Assembly (NCBI RefSeq): GCF_013364275.1
Contig: NZ_CP054932.1
Location: 5,084,001-5,148,000, forward strand
DNA from: Actinomadura sp. NAK00032
Lineage (GTDB): Bacteria; Actinomycetota; Actinomycetes; Streptosporangiales; Streptosporangiaceae
Direction: 5' to 3'
Length of the DNA stretch: 64,000 bases
This document shows positions 47,671 through 57,000 of this stretch, one piece after another. The stretch's first letter is position 1. Each line of letters begins with the position of its first letter. Made by a program: the position numbers and the translations under genes. The notes beneath the pieces are model-generated. The model saw only the letters and a list, made by a program, of their open reading frames with translations, made no database searches and was not told the origin of the DNA.

Positions 47671-48546
47671 TCAGGTGGCGAGCTGCGCCTCGGCGGAGGC
47701 GAGGACCTCCTGGATGCGCAGGCCGTGCGCCGCGTCCAGCGGCGGGGCGGCGCCGCCGCGGACCGCCGCGGCGAACTCGGCGACCATGGTGGCGAACGCG
47801 TCGTCGCCGAGCTGCGACCAGTCGAGGACGGCGTGCCCCTTGCGCCCGAACACCTCGACGCGGGCGGGCGGCAGTTCCCCCGTCCCCGCCATGGAGACCG
47901 ACGCCTGGCTGACGGCGCCGCCCTCGTGCTCCAGCGTGAGGCCGAGCCAGCCGAGCGGGTCGCCGTGCGCGCGGACGCCCGCGACGCGGCCGAGGGAGGC
48001 GTCCAGCAGGTCGACGATGTGGGGGCCGAGGTCGAGCAGCGCGCCCTTCTCCAGCCGCCACGGGGTGGCGAACGGGCCGCCGCTCAGCACCGAGGAGACG
48101 AAGGAGCCGTAGCCGCCGAACGGGTCGAGGTCGCGTACCCGGGCGAGGAAGTCGCGGGCGGCGCGGGAGTAGCGCAGGGTGAAGACCATCTGGGAGACCA
48201 CGCCCGCCTCGGCGATGGCGCCGGCCACCCGCCGGGCGCCGTCGAGGTCCATGGCGAGGGGCTTCTCCAGCAGGACGGCCTTGCCCGCGCGGGCGGCCCT
48301 GGCGGCGAGGTCGGCCTGGACGTCCGGCGGGACGGAGAAGGCGACGGCCTCGCAGGCGTCGAACAGCTCCTCGATCCGCTCGAACGAGGGCGCGCCGTGC
48401 CTGCCGGCGAGCTCGGCGGACGCCTCCGGGCGCCGCGCCCACACCCCGGCGAGCCGCGTCGCGGGCCCCGCCGCCAGCGCGGGCGCGTGCACCATCCCCG
48501 CCCACGGGCCCGCTCCGACCAGCCCCACCGCCACAGATTCACTCAT
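47671..48546 (-). CDS. Gfo/Idh/MocA family NAD(P)-dependent oxidoreductase
   Basis: 291 residues. The Rossmann motif VGLVGAGPWAGMVHAPAL is at the N terminus; the family EKP motif appears in VLLEKPLAMD (about residue 95) and the catalytic region in LLDLGPHIVDLLDA. These enzymes oxidise or reduce sugars, inositols or related polyols; the substrate cannot be told here. It is followed after 18 bases by the rhodanese gene. Confidence 0.9.
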   Translation of the reverse strand: MSESVAVGLVGAGPWAGMVHAPALAAGPATRLAGVWARRPEASAELAGRHGAPSFERIEELFDACEAVAFSVPPDVQADLAARAARAGKAVLLEKPLAMDLDGARRVAGAIAEAGVVSQMVFTLRYSRAARDFLARVRDLDPFGGYGSFVSSVLSGGPFATPWRLEKGALLDLGPHIVDLLDASLGRVAGVRAHGDPLGWLGLTLEHEGGAVSQASVSMAGTGELPPARVEVFGRKGHAVLDWSQLGDDAFATMVAEFAAAVRGGAAPPLDAAHGLRIQEVLASAEAQLAT

Positions 48547-48580
48547 GGGGCAAACCTAGACGATCTCCCCGGTGGCCGGG

Positions 48581-48970
48581 TCAGCCGAGCTGGACGCCGA
48601 AGAACAGCGCGGCGAGCGCGCCGACCATGCCGAGCGCGCCCCACACGGCGAGCCCGGCCTTGGACTTGGCGCGGGTGTGCAGGAACGCGGCGACCCCGGA
48701 CAGCAGCACGAACACCAGCTTGACCTCCAGGGTCCGCTGCGCGGCGTCGCCCATGTCGCCCGCGCTGATGTTCCAGCCGCCGGTGAGGACGAGCACGGCG
48801 AAGGCGGGCCAGGCGACCATGTTGTAGCGGCGCGCGGCGACCTTGGTGACGCCCTCGTAGCCGCGCAGCGCCGGCACCAGCGCGCCGAGGGTGATCTGGC
48901 CGCCGACCCAGATCGTCGCGGCGAGCACATGCAGGAAGATCCGCACGTCGGCGGTGGTGAGGGCGAGCAA
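48581..48970 (-). CDS. CopD-like membrane protein
   Basis: 129 residues with four TM helices. FLHVLAATIWVGGQITLG with its His in TM1 and ARRYNMVAWPAFAVLVLTGGWN are typical of the CopD/YcnJ copper-resistance membrane domain and related DUF2269-like proteins. TTG at 48970 follows AGGAGG at good spacing, so I take it as the start. It may bind heme or copper. It is divergent from the flavoprotein gene at 49108, and the DosR-like palindrome lies in the shared gap. Confidence 0.8.
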   Translation of the reverse strand: MLALTTADVRIFLHVLAATIWVGGQITLGALVPALRGYEGVTKVAARRYNMVAWPAFAVLVLTGGWNISAGDMGDAAQRTLEVKLVFVLLSGVAAFLHTRAKSKAGLAVWGALGMVGALAALFFGVQLG

Positions 48971-49057
48971 GGGGGTCCTCCTGGGGCGGGGTGTCGTCGG
49001 TCCTTCTGCGGGACGTTACCGCCCGTGCCGGGGCGTTCCGGCACCACCCCGTTTCTC

Positions 49058-49071
49058 GGGACCTTGGTCCC
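49058..49071. promoter_or_regulatory. DosR/DevR-like box upstream of the flavoprotein gene
   Basis: GGGACCTTGGTCCC is a perfect 14-base palindrome, preceded by CTC and followed by TAA. It fits the mycobacterial DosR core GGGAC-N4-GTCCC. It lies 37 bases before the start at 49108 and 88 bases before the divergent CopD-like gene. A DosR/OsdR-type regulator is inferred. Confidence 0.6.
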
Positions 49072-49107
49072 TAACGGCGGCGGGCGCCGGCGGCGCACCC
49101 TGGTGGC

Positions 49108-49533
49108 ATGGAGCTCGACCACAGCGGCCTGGAGGTCCTCGGCGAGGACGAGTGCCGCGCCCTGCTGGCGGGCGCGACGATCGGGCGGATCGTGTTCACC
49201 CATCACGCGCTGCCCGCCGTCCAGCCGGTGAACTTCGCGGCCAGCGGCGGCGACATCGTGTTCCGGACGTCGCGGACGTCGCGGCTGGCCAAGGCCGCCG
49301 CCGACACGATCGTCGCGTTCGAGATCGACGAGTTCGACACCGCCGCCGAGACGGGCTGGTCGGTGGTCGCCGTCGGGCCGGCCCGGCACGTCGCCGACCC
49401 GGCCGACGCCGCCGCGCTGGCGGCGCTGCCGCTGCGCAGCTGGGCTCCGGGCGAGCGCGACCACTTCATCCGGATCCGGCCGCAGCTGATCACCGGCCGC
49501 CGGATCGGGACGGGCGCGGCCACCGCGCCCTGA
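49108..49533 (+). CDS. Pyridoxamine 5'-phosphate oxidase-like FMN flavoprotein
   Basis: 141 residues, a split-barrel flavin-binding protein. LGEDECRALLAGATIGRIVF, ALPAVQPVNFAASGGDIVFRT and TIVAFEIDEFD with GWSVVAVGPARHV are the consecutive blocks of the PNPOx-like/NimA-type family. Members bind FMN or F420 and reduce or sense small molecules. Several mycobacterial DosR-regulon genes encode flavoproteins, and the palindrome at 49058-49071 fits control by hypoxia or NO. No assigned substrate. Confidence 0.85.
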   Translation: MELDHSGLEVLGEDECRALLAGATIGRIVFTHHALPAVQPVNFAASGGDIVFRTSRTSRLAKAAADTIVAFEIDEFDTAAETGWSVVAVGPARHVADPADAAALAALPLRSWAPGERDHFIRIRPQLITGRRIGTGAATAP

Positions 49534-49566
49534 GCCCCCCGCCGCGCTGTGGCCAACGTCACAGCG

Positions 49567-49589
49567 CTTATTGTCGCTGCGCCAATAAG
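49567..49589. promoter_or_regulatory. NsrR/Rrf2-like 11-1-11 palindrome upstream of hmp
   Basis: The arms CTTATTGTCGC and GCGCCAATAAG are separated by one base; 10 of 11 positions pair. This 11-1-11 layout is that of NsrR, the NO-sensing repressor that commonly controls flavohaemoglobin genes. It lies 94 bases before the hmp start. The regulator gene itself is not in the window. Confidence 0.55.
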
Positions 49590-49683
49590 GATATGGGGAG
49601 TGCGTCCGGTCCCTCCCGGGGCCGGCCGCGCTCTCCTGTCGTCGCCGCCGTCCGCGGCGACACCCCCCACAGGAAGGGATCTG

Positions 49684-50880
49684 ATGCTGTCGTCCGACCA
49701 TGCCGAGACAGTGCGGGCCACGCTGCCCGCCGTCGGCGCCCACGGTGTGGAGATCACCGGCCGGTTCTACGACTCGATGTTCGAGGCGCACCCCGAGCTG
49801 CGGCACGTCTTCAACCAGGGCAATCAGGCCAACGGCGAGCAGCGCCAGGCGCTCGCCGGCTCGGTGGCCGCGTTCGCGGCGCACCTGGTGAGCCCCGAGT
49901 CCGCGACGCCGTTCCAGCAGATGCTGCCGCGGATCGCGCACAAGCACGCCTCGCTCGGCATCCGCCCCGAGCAGTACACGATCGTCGGGCGCCACCTGCT
50001 GGACGCGGTCGCCGACGTGCTCGGCGACGCGGTGACGCCCGCGGTGCACGCGGCCTGGTCCGAGGTGTACTGGCTCTTCGCGACGCTGCTCATCGCCGAG
50101 GAGGCGCGGCTCTACCAGGACGCCGGCTGCGGACCGGCCGCCCCGTACCGGCCGTGGCGGGTCGTGGACCGGCGGGACGAGGCCGAGGACGTGTTCTCGC
50201 TCGTCCTGGAGCCCGCCGACGGCGGCGAGGTCCCCGCGCACCGCCCCGGCCAGTACGTGTCCGTCGCCGTGACGCTGCCGGACGGCCTGCGCCAGCCCCG
50301 CCAGTACACGCTGTCGCGGGCGGCGGGCGGCACGGCACAGATCACCGTCCGGCGGGTGCGGGGCGAGGACGGGGCGCCGGACGGCGCCGTCTCCGGCTAC
50401 CTGTTCGAGCACGCCGCGCCCGGCGACGTGCTGGAGATGTCCCGGCCGTTCGGCGACGTCGTGGTGGACGACGGGGAGGACCCGCTCGTGCTGATCAGCG
50501 CGGGCATCGGCATCACCCCCGCCGCCGCCGTCCTCGACCACCTGGCGGCGTCGGCCCCGGACCGCCCGGTCCTCGCCGTCCACGCCGACCGGAGCCCGCG
50601 CACCCACCCGATGCGCGCGCAGACCGCCGAGGCCGGCCGCCGGATCCCCGGGTTCCGGCAGCTGACCTGGTACGAGGAGCCCGGCGACGCCGAGCTCGGC
50701 GAGGACGTCCGGCCCGGCCGGATCGACGTGGCGGCGCTGCCGCTGCCGGACAAGGCCCGGGTGTTCATGTGCGGGCCGCTGCCATTCATGCGGGACGTCC
50801 GGCAGGGGCTGCTGGACGCGGGCGTCTCCGACGAGCGCATCCACTACGAGGTGTTCGGCCCCGACCTCTGGATCCGCTGA
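49684..50880 (+). CDS. hmp: Flavohaemoglobin, nitric oxide dioxygenase
   Basis: 398 residues, standard for Hmp. The globin domain (1-140) has the B10 Tyr29 in RFYDSMF, a distal Gln near 54 and the proximal His88 in AHKHASLGIRPEQY. The FAD domain follows, with RQYTLS at 206-211. The NAD(P)-binding domain has SAGIGITPA near 273-280 and VFMCGPLPFM near 361. It converts NO to nitrate with O2 and NAD(P)H. Beside narK-narGHJI, it would protect against NO formed during nitrate/nitrite respiration. An NsrR-like palindrome upstream suggests NO induction. Confidence 0.95.
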   Translation: MLSSDHAETVRATLPAVGAHGVEITGRFYDSMFEAHPELRHVFNQGNQANGEQRQALAGSVAAFAAHLVSPESATPFQQMLPRIAHKHASLGIRPEQYTIVGRHLLDAVADVLGDAVTPAVHAAWSEVYWLFATLLIAEEARLYQDAGCGPAAPYRPWRVVDRRDEAEDVFSLVLEPADGGEVPAHRPGQYVSVAVTLPDGLRQPRQYTLSRAAGGTAQITVRRVRGEDGAPDGAVSGYLFEHAAPGDVLEMSRPFGDVVVDDGEDPLVLISAGIGITPAAAVLDHLAASAPDRPVLAVHADRSPRTHPMRAQTAEAGRRIPGFRQLTWYEEPGDAELGEDVRPGRIDVAALPLPDKARVFMCGPLPFMRDVRQGLLDAGVSDERIHYEVFGPDLWIR

Positions 50881-50900
50881 CCCCTCCCCCACATGACCGC

Positions 50901-50927
50901 GCTCCCACCCCGGCCTGGGGTGGGAGC
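50901..50927. terminator. Bidirectional terminator between hmp and narI
   Basis: GCTCCCACCCC, a 5-base loop and GGGGTGGGAGC form a perfect 11-bp stem in the 75-base gap between the convergent hmp and narI genes, and could end both transcripts. Confidence 0.8.
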
Positions 50928-50955
50928 GTCATCGTTCCGGGCTCGGAAGGGTCGC

Positions 50956-51675
50956 CTACTGGACGCGTTCCCAGCCGCGCCGCGTCTGGTGCATCCCCAG
51001 GTGCTCGTCACGGCTGCGGTAGACGATGTAGGGGCGCGTCACGTAGCCGATCGGAGCGGTGAGCATGTGCACCAGCCGCGTGAACGGCCAGACGCAGAAC
51101 AGCACGAGCGCGCTCAGCGCGTGCAGCTGGAACAGGATCGGCACGCCCGTCATCAGGTCGGGGTCCGGCTGGAGGTAGAACACCGACCGGAACCACGGGG
51201 ACACCGACTCGCGGTAGTTGTAGCCGCCGCCGACGACGTTCGCGGCGACCGTCGCGGCCAGCCCGAGGACGATGGTGCCGGCGAGCACCGCGTACATCAT
51301 CTTGTCGTTGCGGGTCGTGGCGAGGAACACCGGCCCGACCGTCCGGCGCCGGTAGATCAGGATCGCGAGGCCGGCCAGGGTGCAGAACCCGGCGACCGTG
51401 CCGAGCACGACCGCGACCACGTGGTACATGTGCTCGGTGATGCCCACGGCCTCGGTCCAGCCGTCCGGGATGACCAGCCCGCCGACGTGGCCGAGCGCGA
51501 CGACCAGGATGCCGAAGTGGAACAGCGGGCTGCCGATGCGCAGCAGGCGCCGCTCGTAGAGCTGGGACGAGCGGGTCGTCCAGCCGAACTTGTCGTAGCG
51601 GTACCGCCAGACGTGCCCGAGGACGAACACCGCGATGGCGACATAGGGCAGGACGACCCACAGCAGGGTGCTCAT
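50956..51675 (-). CDS. narI: Nitrate reductase gamma subunit NarI (cytochrome b)
   Basis: 239 residues with five TM helices. Heme b ligands are visible as His in SPLFHFGILVVALGHVGG (TM2) and in FQLHALSALVLFCVWPFTRLVH (TM5). NarI anchors NarGH to the membrane and passes electrons from menaquinol to NarH. The ATG at 51675 overlaps the narJ stop by 4 bases. Last gene of the operon, followed by the terminator at 50901-50927. Confidence 0.95.
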   Translation of the reverse strand: MSTLLWVVLPYVAIAVFVLGHVWRYRYDKFGWTTRSSQLYERRLLRIGSPLFHFGILVVALGHVGGLVIPDGWTEAVGITEHMYHVVAVVLGTVAGFCTLAGLAILIYRRRTVGPVFLATTRNDKMMYAVLAGTIVLGLAATVAANVVGGGYNYRESVSPWFRSVFYLQPDPDLMTGVPILFQLHALSALVLFCVWPFTRLVHMLTAPIGYVTRPYIVYRSRDEHLGMHQTRRGWERVQ

Positions 51676-52367
51676 GAACGTGCTCCAACGGCGGGAACGA
51701 CGGGATCGGGCAGGAGGACGGGGCCCGCAGCGGCCGCCTCGGCGCCGTAGGGCGCGAGGCCGACCGTCTCCTCCGGCGGGCCCTCGGCGATGAGCTTGGC
51801 CACGGCGTCCTCGGTCCGGCCGGTGAGCGGCGGCAGCGTCGCCGACACCGCGTCCAGGACGGGCGCCCACGGCGATCCGGCCTCGGTGAGGGAGAGGCGC
51901 AGCAGCTCCAGGCCGGCGCGGTGCTCGACGAGCAGCCGCCGCCCCTCCGCGAGGTCGCCGGTCGCGGCGAACTCCAGCACGACGGCCAGGTGGTCGGGCA
52001 GCTCGGCGCCGTCCAGGTCGAGCCCGGCCGCCTGGTACGCCTGCTGGAACCGCAGCAGGGCCATCCCCCGCTTGCGGGTGTCGCCGCAGGCGTAGTACGT
52101 CAGGTAGAGGCAGCACCGCTTGCGCTGGTCGAACGTGGTGACGTAGTCGGCGGCGAGCCGCTGGGGCGGCGTCGCGTCGAGATGGTCGAGGACGCGGCCG
52201 AGCGGCTCCGCGGCGGCCGCGGGCAGGGCCGCGACGGCGCGGCGCAGCAGCGGCCGCCGCGCGAGCAGCTCCTCGTCGGGGTAGCCGAGCAGCAGCGAGG
52301 CCGCCTGCCAGGCGGTGGCCAGCTCGGCGTCGCCGAAGCCGGCGGTCTTCGGGGGCTTGGTCCTCAT
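51672..52367 (-). CDS. narJ: Nitrate reductase assembly chaperone NarJ
   Basis: 231 residues in the TorD/NarJ helical family. ATAWQAASLLLGYPDEEL and the diagnostic YVTTFDQRKRCCLYLTYYACGDTRKRG block are present, as is LPDHLAVVLEFAA. NarJ binds the NarG N terminus and guides Mo-cofactor insertion and membrane attachment. It overlaps narH and narI by 4 bases each (ATGA). Confidence 0.95.
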   Translation of the reverse strand: MRTKPPKTAGFGDAELATAWQAASLLLGYPDEELLARRPLLRRAVAALPAAAAEPLGRVLDHLDATPPQRLAADYVTTFDQRKRCCLYLTYYACGDTRKRGMALLRFQQAYQAAGLDLDGAELPDHLAVVLEFAATGDLAEGRRLLVEHRAGLELLRLSLTEAGSPWAPVLDAVSATLPPLTGRTEDAVAKLIAEGPPEETVGLAPYGAEAAAAGPVLLPDPVVPAVGARS

Positions 52368-54061
52368 GGCTTCGGCTCCGTTCCGTCCGCGTCCTGCCCG
52401 CGCTCGGGGAACAGCCCGGACGGCATGCCCTTGCCGTCCCAGTTGAGCAGGTTGACGCGCTTGTGCTTGTCGGCCGGGTCGACCGGGTTGTCGGAGGTCT
52501 GCCGGTCGCGCAGCATGTGGAAGTTCTCCACCGCGATCGGGTTCGGGCGCCCGGACGCCTCGCCGAACGGCCCCGAGCCGCCGCCGAGCCCGGCGCCGCC
52601 CATCCCCGGCCCGCCCTCGTAGTCCAGGCTGCACTCGGTGGCCAGCTCCTCCAGGCTGTGGGCCTGCTCGGCGTGCGCGGTCGGGATGACGTACCGCTCG
52701 TCGTACTTGGCGAGCGCCAGGAGCCGGTACATCTCGTACATCGACTCGCCGGTCATCCCGACCCCCTCGGGGATCGCCTCGTCGGCGTCGCGGCCGAGGT
52801 TGATGTCGCGCATGTAGGACCGCATCGCCGCCAGGCGGCGCAGCACGCCGTCGACGACCGCGGTGTCCCCGGCGGTGAACAGCTCCGCCAGGTACTCGAC
52901 GGGGATGCGCAGCGCGTCGATCGCGGCGAACAGGTTGCCCGGGTCCTCGGCGTCGTGCCCGGTGTCGCGGACGACGTCCACGACCGGCGACAGCGGCGGG
53001 ATGTACCAGACCATCGGCATCGTCCGGTACTCCGGGTGCAGCGGCAGCGCCACCTTGTAGGTGTTGATGAGCGCGTACACCGGGGACCGCTGCGCGGCCT
53101 CGATCCAGTCCCACGGGATGCCGTCCCGCTCGGCCGCCGCGATGACCCGGGGGTCGTTCGGGTCGAGGAACACGCCGCGCTGCGCCTCGTACAGGTCCTG
53201 GTCGTCGGTGGTGGACGCGGCCTCCAGCACCTTGTCGGCGTCGTAGAGCACCAGGCCGATGTAGCGCAGCCGCCCGACGCACGTCTCCGAGCACACGGTC
53301 GGGATGCCGACCTCGATGCGCGGGAAGCAGAACGTGCACTTCTCGGCCTTGCCGGTCCGGTGGTTGAAGTACATCTTCTTGTAGGGGCAGCCGGACACGC
53401 ACATGCGCCAGCCGCGGCACTTGTCCTGGTCGACGAGGACGATGCCGTCCTCGGTGCGCTTGTAGATCGCGCCGGACGGGCAGGACGCCGCGCAGGACGG
53501 GTTGAGGCAGTGCTCGCAGATCCGCGGCAGGTAGAACATGAAGGTCTTGTCGAACTCCATCTTCACCTTGTCGGAGATCTTCTTGAGCAGGACGTCCTTG
53601 TCGCCGTGCTCGACGGAGCCGCCGAGGTCGTCGTCCCAGTTCGCCGACCAGGTGACCTTCATGTCCTTGCCGGACAGCAGCGACTTCGGCCGGGCGACCG
53701 GCGTGTGCTCCTGCAGCGGCGCGTTCGTGAGGGTCTCGTAGTCGTAGGTCCAGGGCTCGTAGTAGTCGTCGATCCCCGGCAGCTTGGGGTTGGAGAAGAT
53801 CGTCAGCAGCTTGCGCCACCGGCCGCCGCCCTTGAGCGCGAGCCGGCCGCGCCGGTTCAGCGTCCAGCCGCCGCGCCACTTCTCCTGGTCCTCGTAGCGG
53901 CGGGGGTAGCCCTGGCCGGGGCGGGTCTCGACGTTGTTGAACCAGACGTACTCGACGCCGCTGCGGTTCGTCCACGCCTGCTTGCAGGTGACCGAGCAGG
54001 TATGGCATCCGATGCACTTGTCGAGGTTCATGACCATCGACATCTGGGCCATGACGCGCAT
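52364..54061 (-). CDS. narH: Nitrate reductase beta subunit NarH
   Basis: 565 residues. The first ferredoxin-type cluster is CIGCHTCSVTCKQAW (Cys16, 19, 22, 26). Others are CEHCLNPSCAASCP, CRGWRMCVSGCPYKK, in which Trp replaces one Cys to give the 3Fe-4S cluster as in E. coli, and CTFCFPR with CSETC. NarH carries electrons from NarI to NarG. The ATG shares one base with the narG stop (TGATG). A Gly-rich C-terminal insertion (GMGGAGLGGGSG) is not present in the E. coli protein. Confidence 0.96.
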   Translation of the reverse strand: MRVMAQMSMVMNLDKCIGCHTCSVTCKQAWTNRSGVEYVWFNNVETRPGQGYPRRYEDQEKWRGGWTLNRRGRLALKGGGRWRKLLTIFSNPKLPGIDDYYEPWTYDYETLTNAPLQEHTPVARPKSLLSGKDMKVTWSANWDDDLGGSVEHGDKDVLLKKISDKVKMEFDKTFMFYLPRICEHCLNPSCAASCPSGAIYKRTEDGIVLVDQDKCRGWRMCVSGCPYKKMYFNHRTGKAEKCTFCFPRIEVGIPTVCSETCVGRLRYIGLVLYDADKVLEAASTTDDQDLYEAQRGVFLDPNDPRVIAAAERDGIPWDWIEAAQRSPVYALINTYKVALPLHPEYRTMPMVWYIPPLSPVVDVVRDTGHDAEDPGNLFAAIDALRIPVEYLAELFTAGDTAVVDGVLRRLAAMRSYMRDINLGRDADEAIPEGVGMTGESMYEMYRLLALAKYDERYVIPTAHAEQAHSLEELATECSLDYEGGPGMGGAGLGGGSGPFGEASGRPNPIAVENFHMLRDRQTSDNPVDPADKHKRVNLLNWDGKGMPSGLFPERGQDADGTEPKP

Positions 54062-57000
54062 CAGTACTGCACCTCCTGGGAGCGGCGGCGGATGACGGTG
54101 ATCTCGTCGCGCTGGTTGCCGGTCGGCCCGAGGTAGTTGAACGCGAACGACAGCTGCGCGTACCCGCCGACGAGATGGCTCGGCTTGATCAGCAGCCGGG
54201 TCAGGGAGTTGTGGATGCCGCCGCGGCGGCCGGACGTCTCCGCGCGCGGGACGTCGATCAGCTTGTCCTGCGCGTGGTGCATGTACACGGTGCCCTCGGG
54301 CATCCGGTGCGTGACGATCGCGCGGGCGACGACGACGCCGTTGCGGTTGACCGCCTCGATCCAGTCGTTGTCGCGGACGCCGATCTTGGCGGCGTCGATC
54401 CCGCTCATCCAGATCACCGGGCCGCCGCGCGACAGCGACAGCATGAACAGGTTGTCCTGGTACTCGGAGTGGATCGACCACTTGTTGTGCGGGGTGAGGT
54501 ACCGGACGGTCAGGCCCAGCTCCCCCGTCTCTCCCAGCTCGGGCTCGCCGAACAGGGCGGACATGTTGAGCGGCGGCCGGAACACCGGCAGCTGCTCCCC
54601 CATCTCGGCCATCCAGTCGTGGTCGAGGTAGAAGTGCTGCCGCCCGGTGAGGGTGTGCCAGGGCTTGAGCCGCTCGACGTTGATGGTGAACGGCGAGTAC
54701 CGGCGCCCGCCGCTCTCCGACCCCGACCACTCCGGGGAGGTGATGACCGGGACGGGGCGGGCCTGGGTGTCGGCGAACGTGATCTGCTTGCCCTCGTGCT
54801 CGGCGGCGAGGTCGGCGAGCCGGGTCCCGGTGCGGCGCTCCACGGTCTTGAAGCCCTGGGTGGCCAGGTGCCCGTTCGTGGTGCCGGAGAAGGCGAGGAT
54901 CATCTCGCAGGCGTGCACGTCCTGCTTCAGGGACGGCCGCCCGTCGGCCGGGCCGCCGCGCACGACGCCGTTCTTGTGCTTCAGGTACTCGACCTCGCGC
55001 CCGACGTCGAACGTGACGCCCTTGGTGGTGGCGCCGAGCCGTTCGGCGAGCGGGCCGAGCGCGGTCATCTTCGCCGCGACGGCCGGGTAGTCGCGCTCGA
55101 CCGTGACGAGCTTCGGCATCGTCACGCCGGGGACCGGCTCGCACTCGCCCTTGGCCCAGTCGAGGACGCGGCCGTGCGGCGTCGCCATCTCGTCGGGGGT
55201 GTCGTGCAGCAGCGGCACGGCGACGACGTCCTTGCGGACGCCGAGGTGCCCCTCGGCGAGCCGGCTGAACGCGTCCGCGATGTCCTGGAAGGCCCGCCAG
55301 TCGCTGCGGGTCTGCCACGGCGGCCCGATCGCCGGGTTGAACGAGTGCACGAACGGGTGCATGTCGGTGGTGTTCAGGTCGTGCTTCTCGTACCAGGTCG
55401 CCGCGGGCAGCACGATGTCGGAGTAGACGGTGGTGCTGGTCATCCGGAAGTCCAGCGACAGCAGCAGGTCGAGCTTGCCGGCGGGTGCCTCGTCCCGCCA
55501 CACGACCTCCTCCGGCCGGGCGCCAGGCGGCGCCTCCTCGGCGCGAACGGCGTCGGCGGCGCCGAGCAGGTGCCGCAGGAAGTACTCGTTGCCCTTGGCG
55601 GACGACCCGAGCAGGTTGGACCGCCACACCGTCAGGACGCGGGGGACGTTCTCCGGCGCGTCCGGGTCCTGGCAGGCGAACTTGAGCCGGCCGGCCTTCA
55701 GCTCGTCCACGATGTGCTCGCCGGCCTGCTTCCCGGCGGCCTCCGCCTCGTCGGCGAGGGTCAGCGGGTTGCGGTCGAAGGTCGGGTAGGACGGCATCCA
55801 GCCGAGCCGCGCCGCCTGCGCGATCACGTCGGCGGTGGACCGGCCGGCGAACGCGCCGCCGGCCGTCGCCGCCGACAGCGTGCCGGCGTCGAAGGGGTCG
55901 TAGCGGAACTGGTCGGTGTGCAGGTAGAAGAACGCGGTGCCGATCATCTGCCGGGGCGGGCGGGACCAGTCCAGCCCGAACGCCAGCTGCGCCCACCCGG
56001 TGACCGGGCGGCACTTCTCCTGCCCGACGTAGTGCGCCCAGCCGCCGCCGTTGACGCCCTGCCCGCCGGTCAGCGTGGTCAGCGCGAGGAACGTCCGGTA
56101 GATGGTGTCTGAGTGGAACCAGTGGTTGGTGCCCGCGCCCATGATGATCATCGAGCGGCCGCGCGTCTCCTCGGCGTTGGCGGCGTACTCGCGGCCGATC
56201 CTCTCGGCGGCCCGCGCGGGGACGCCGGTGAACGTCTCCTGCCACGCCGGGGTGCCCGGCTCGGAGGCGTCGTCGTACCCGGTCGGCCAGGTGCCGGGCA
56301 GGCCGTCGCGGCCGACGCCGTACTGCGCGAGCAGCAGGTCGAACACGGTCGTGACCAGGTGGCCGCCGACGGTGCGGACGGGGACGCCGCGCCGCAGCGT
56401 GCCGGGCGCGCCGTCGATGCCGTCGAAGCGGGCCAGCTCGATCTCGACCGCCGCGCCGCCCTCCATCGACAGCAGCGGGTCGGCGTCGCCGAGGTCGAGG
56501 TTCCACCTGCCCTCGCCGGCCTCGCCGTACCGGAACCCGAGCGACCCGTTCGGGACGAGCGGGCGCCCGGTCGCCGCGTCCAGGATCACGGTCTTGAACG
56601 CGGCGTGCTCCGACTCGGACTCGGCACCGGGCAGGTCGGCCGCGGTGAGGAACTTGCCGGGGACGTACCTGCCGTCGCGCTCCTCAAGCCGCACCAGGAA
56701 CGGCAGGTCGCTGTAGCGCTTCACGTAGTCGGTGAAGTACGGGACCTGCCGGTCGACGAAGAACTCCTTGAGGACGACGTGGCCCATGGCCATCGCCAGG
56801 GCGCCGTCCGTGCCGGGCTGGGCGGCCAGCCACTCGTCGGCGAACTTGACGTTGTCGGCGTAGTCCGGGGACACGGCGACGACCTTCTGGCCCCGGTAGC
56901 GGGCCTCGGTCATCCAGTGCGCGTCCGGGGTGCGGGTCACCGGCAGGTTGGACCCCCACATGATGAGGTACCCGGCGTCCCACCAGTCGCCCGACTCCGG

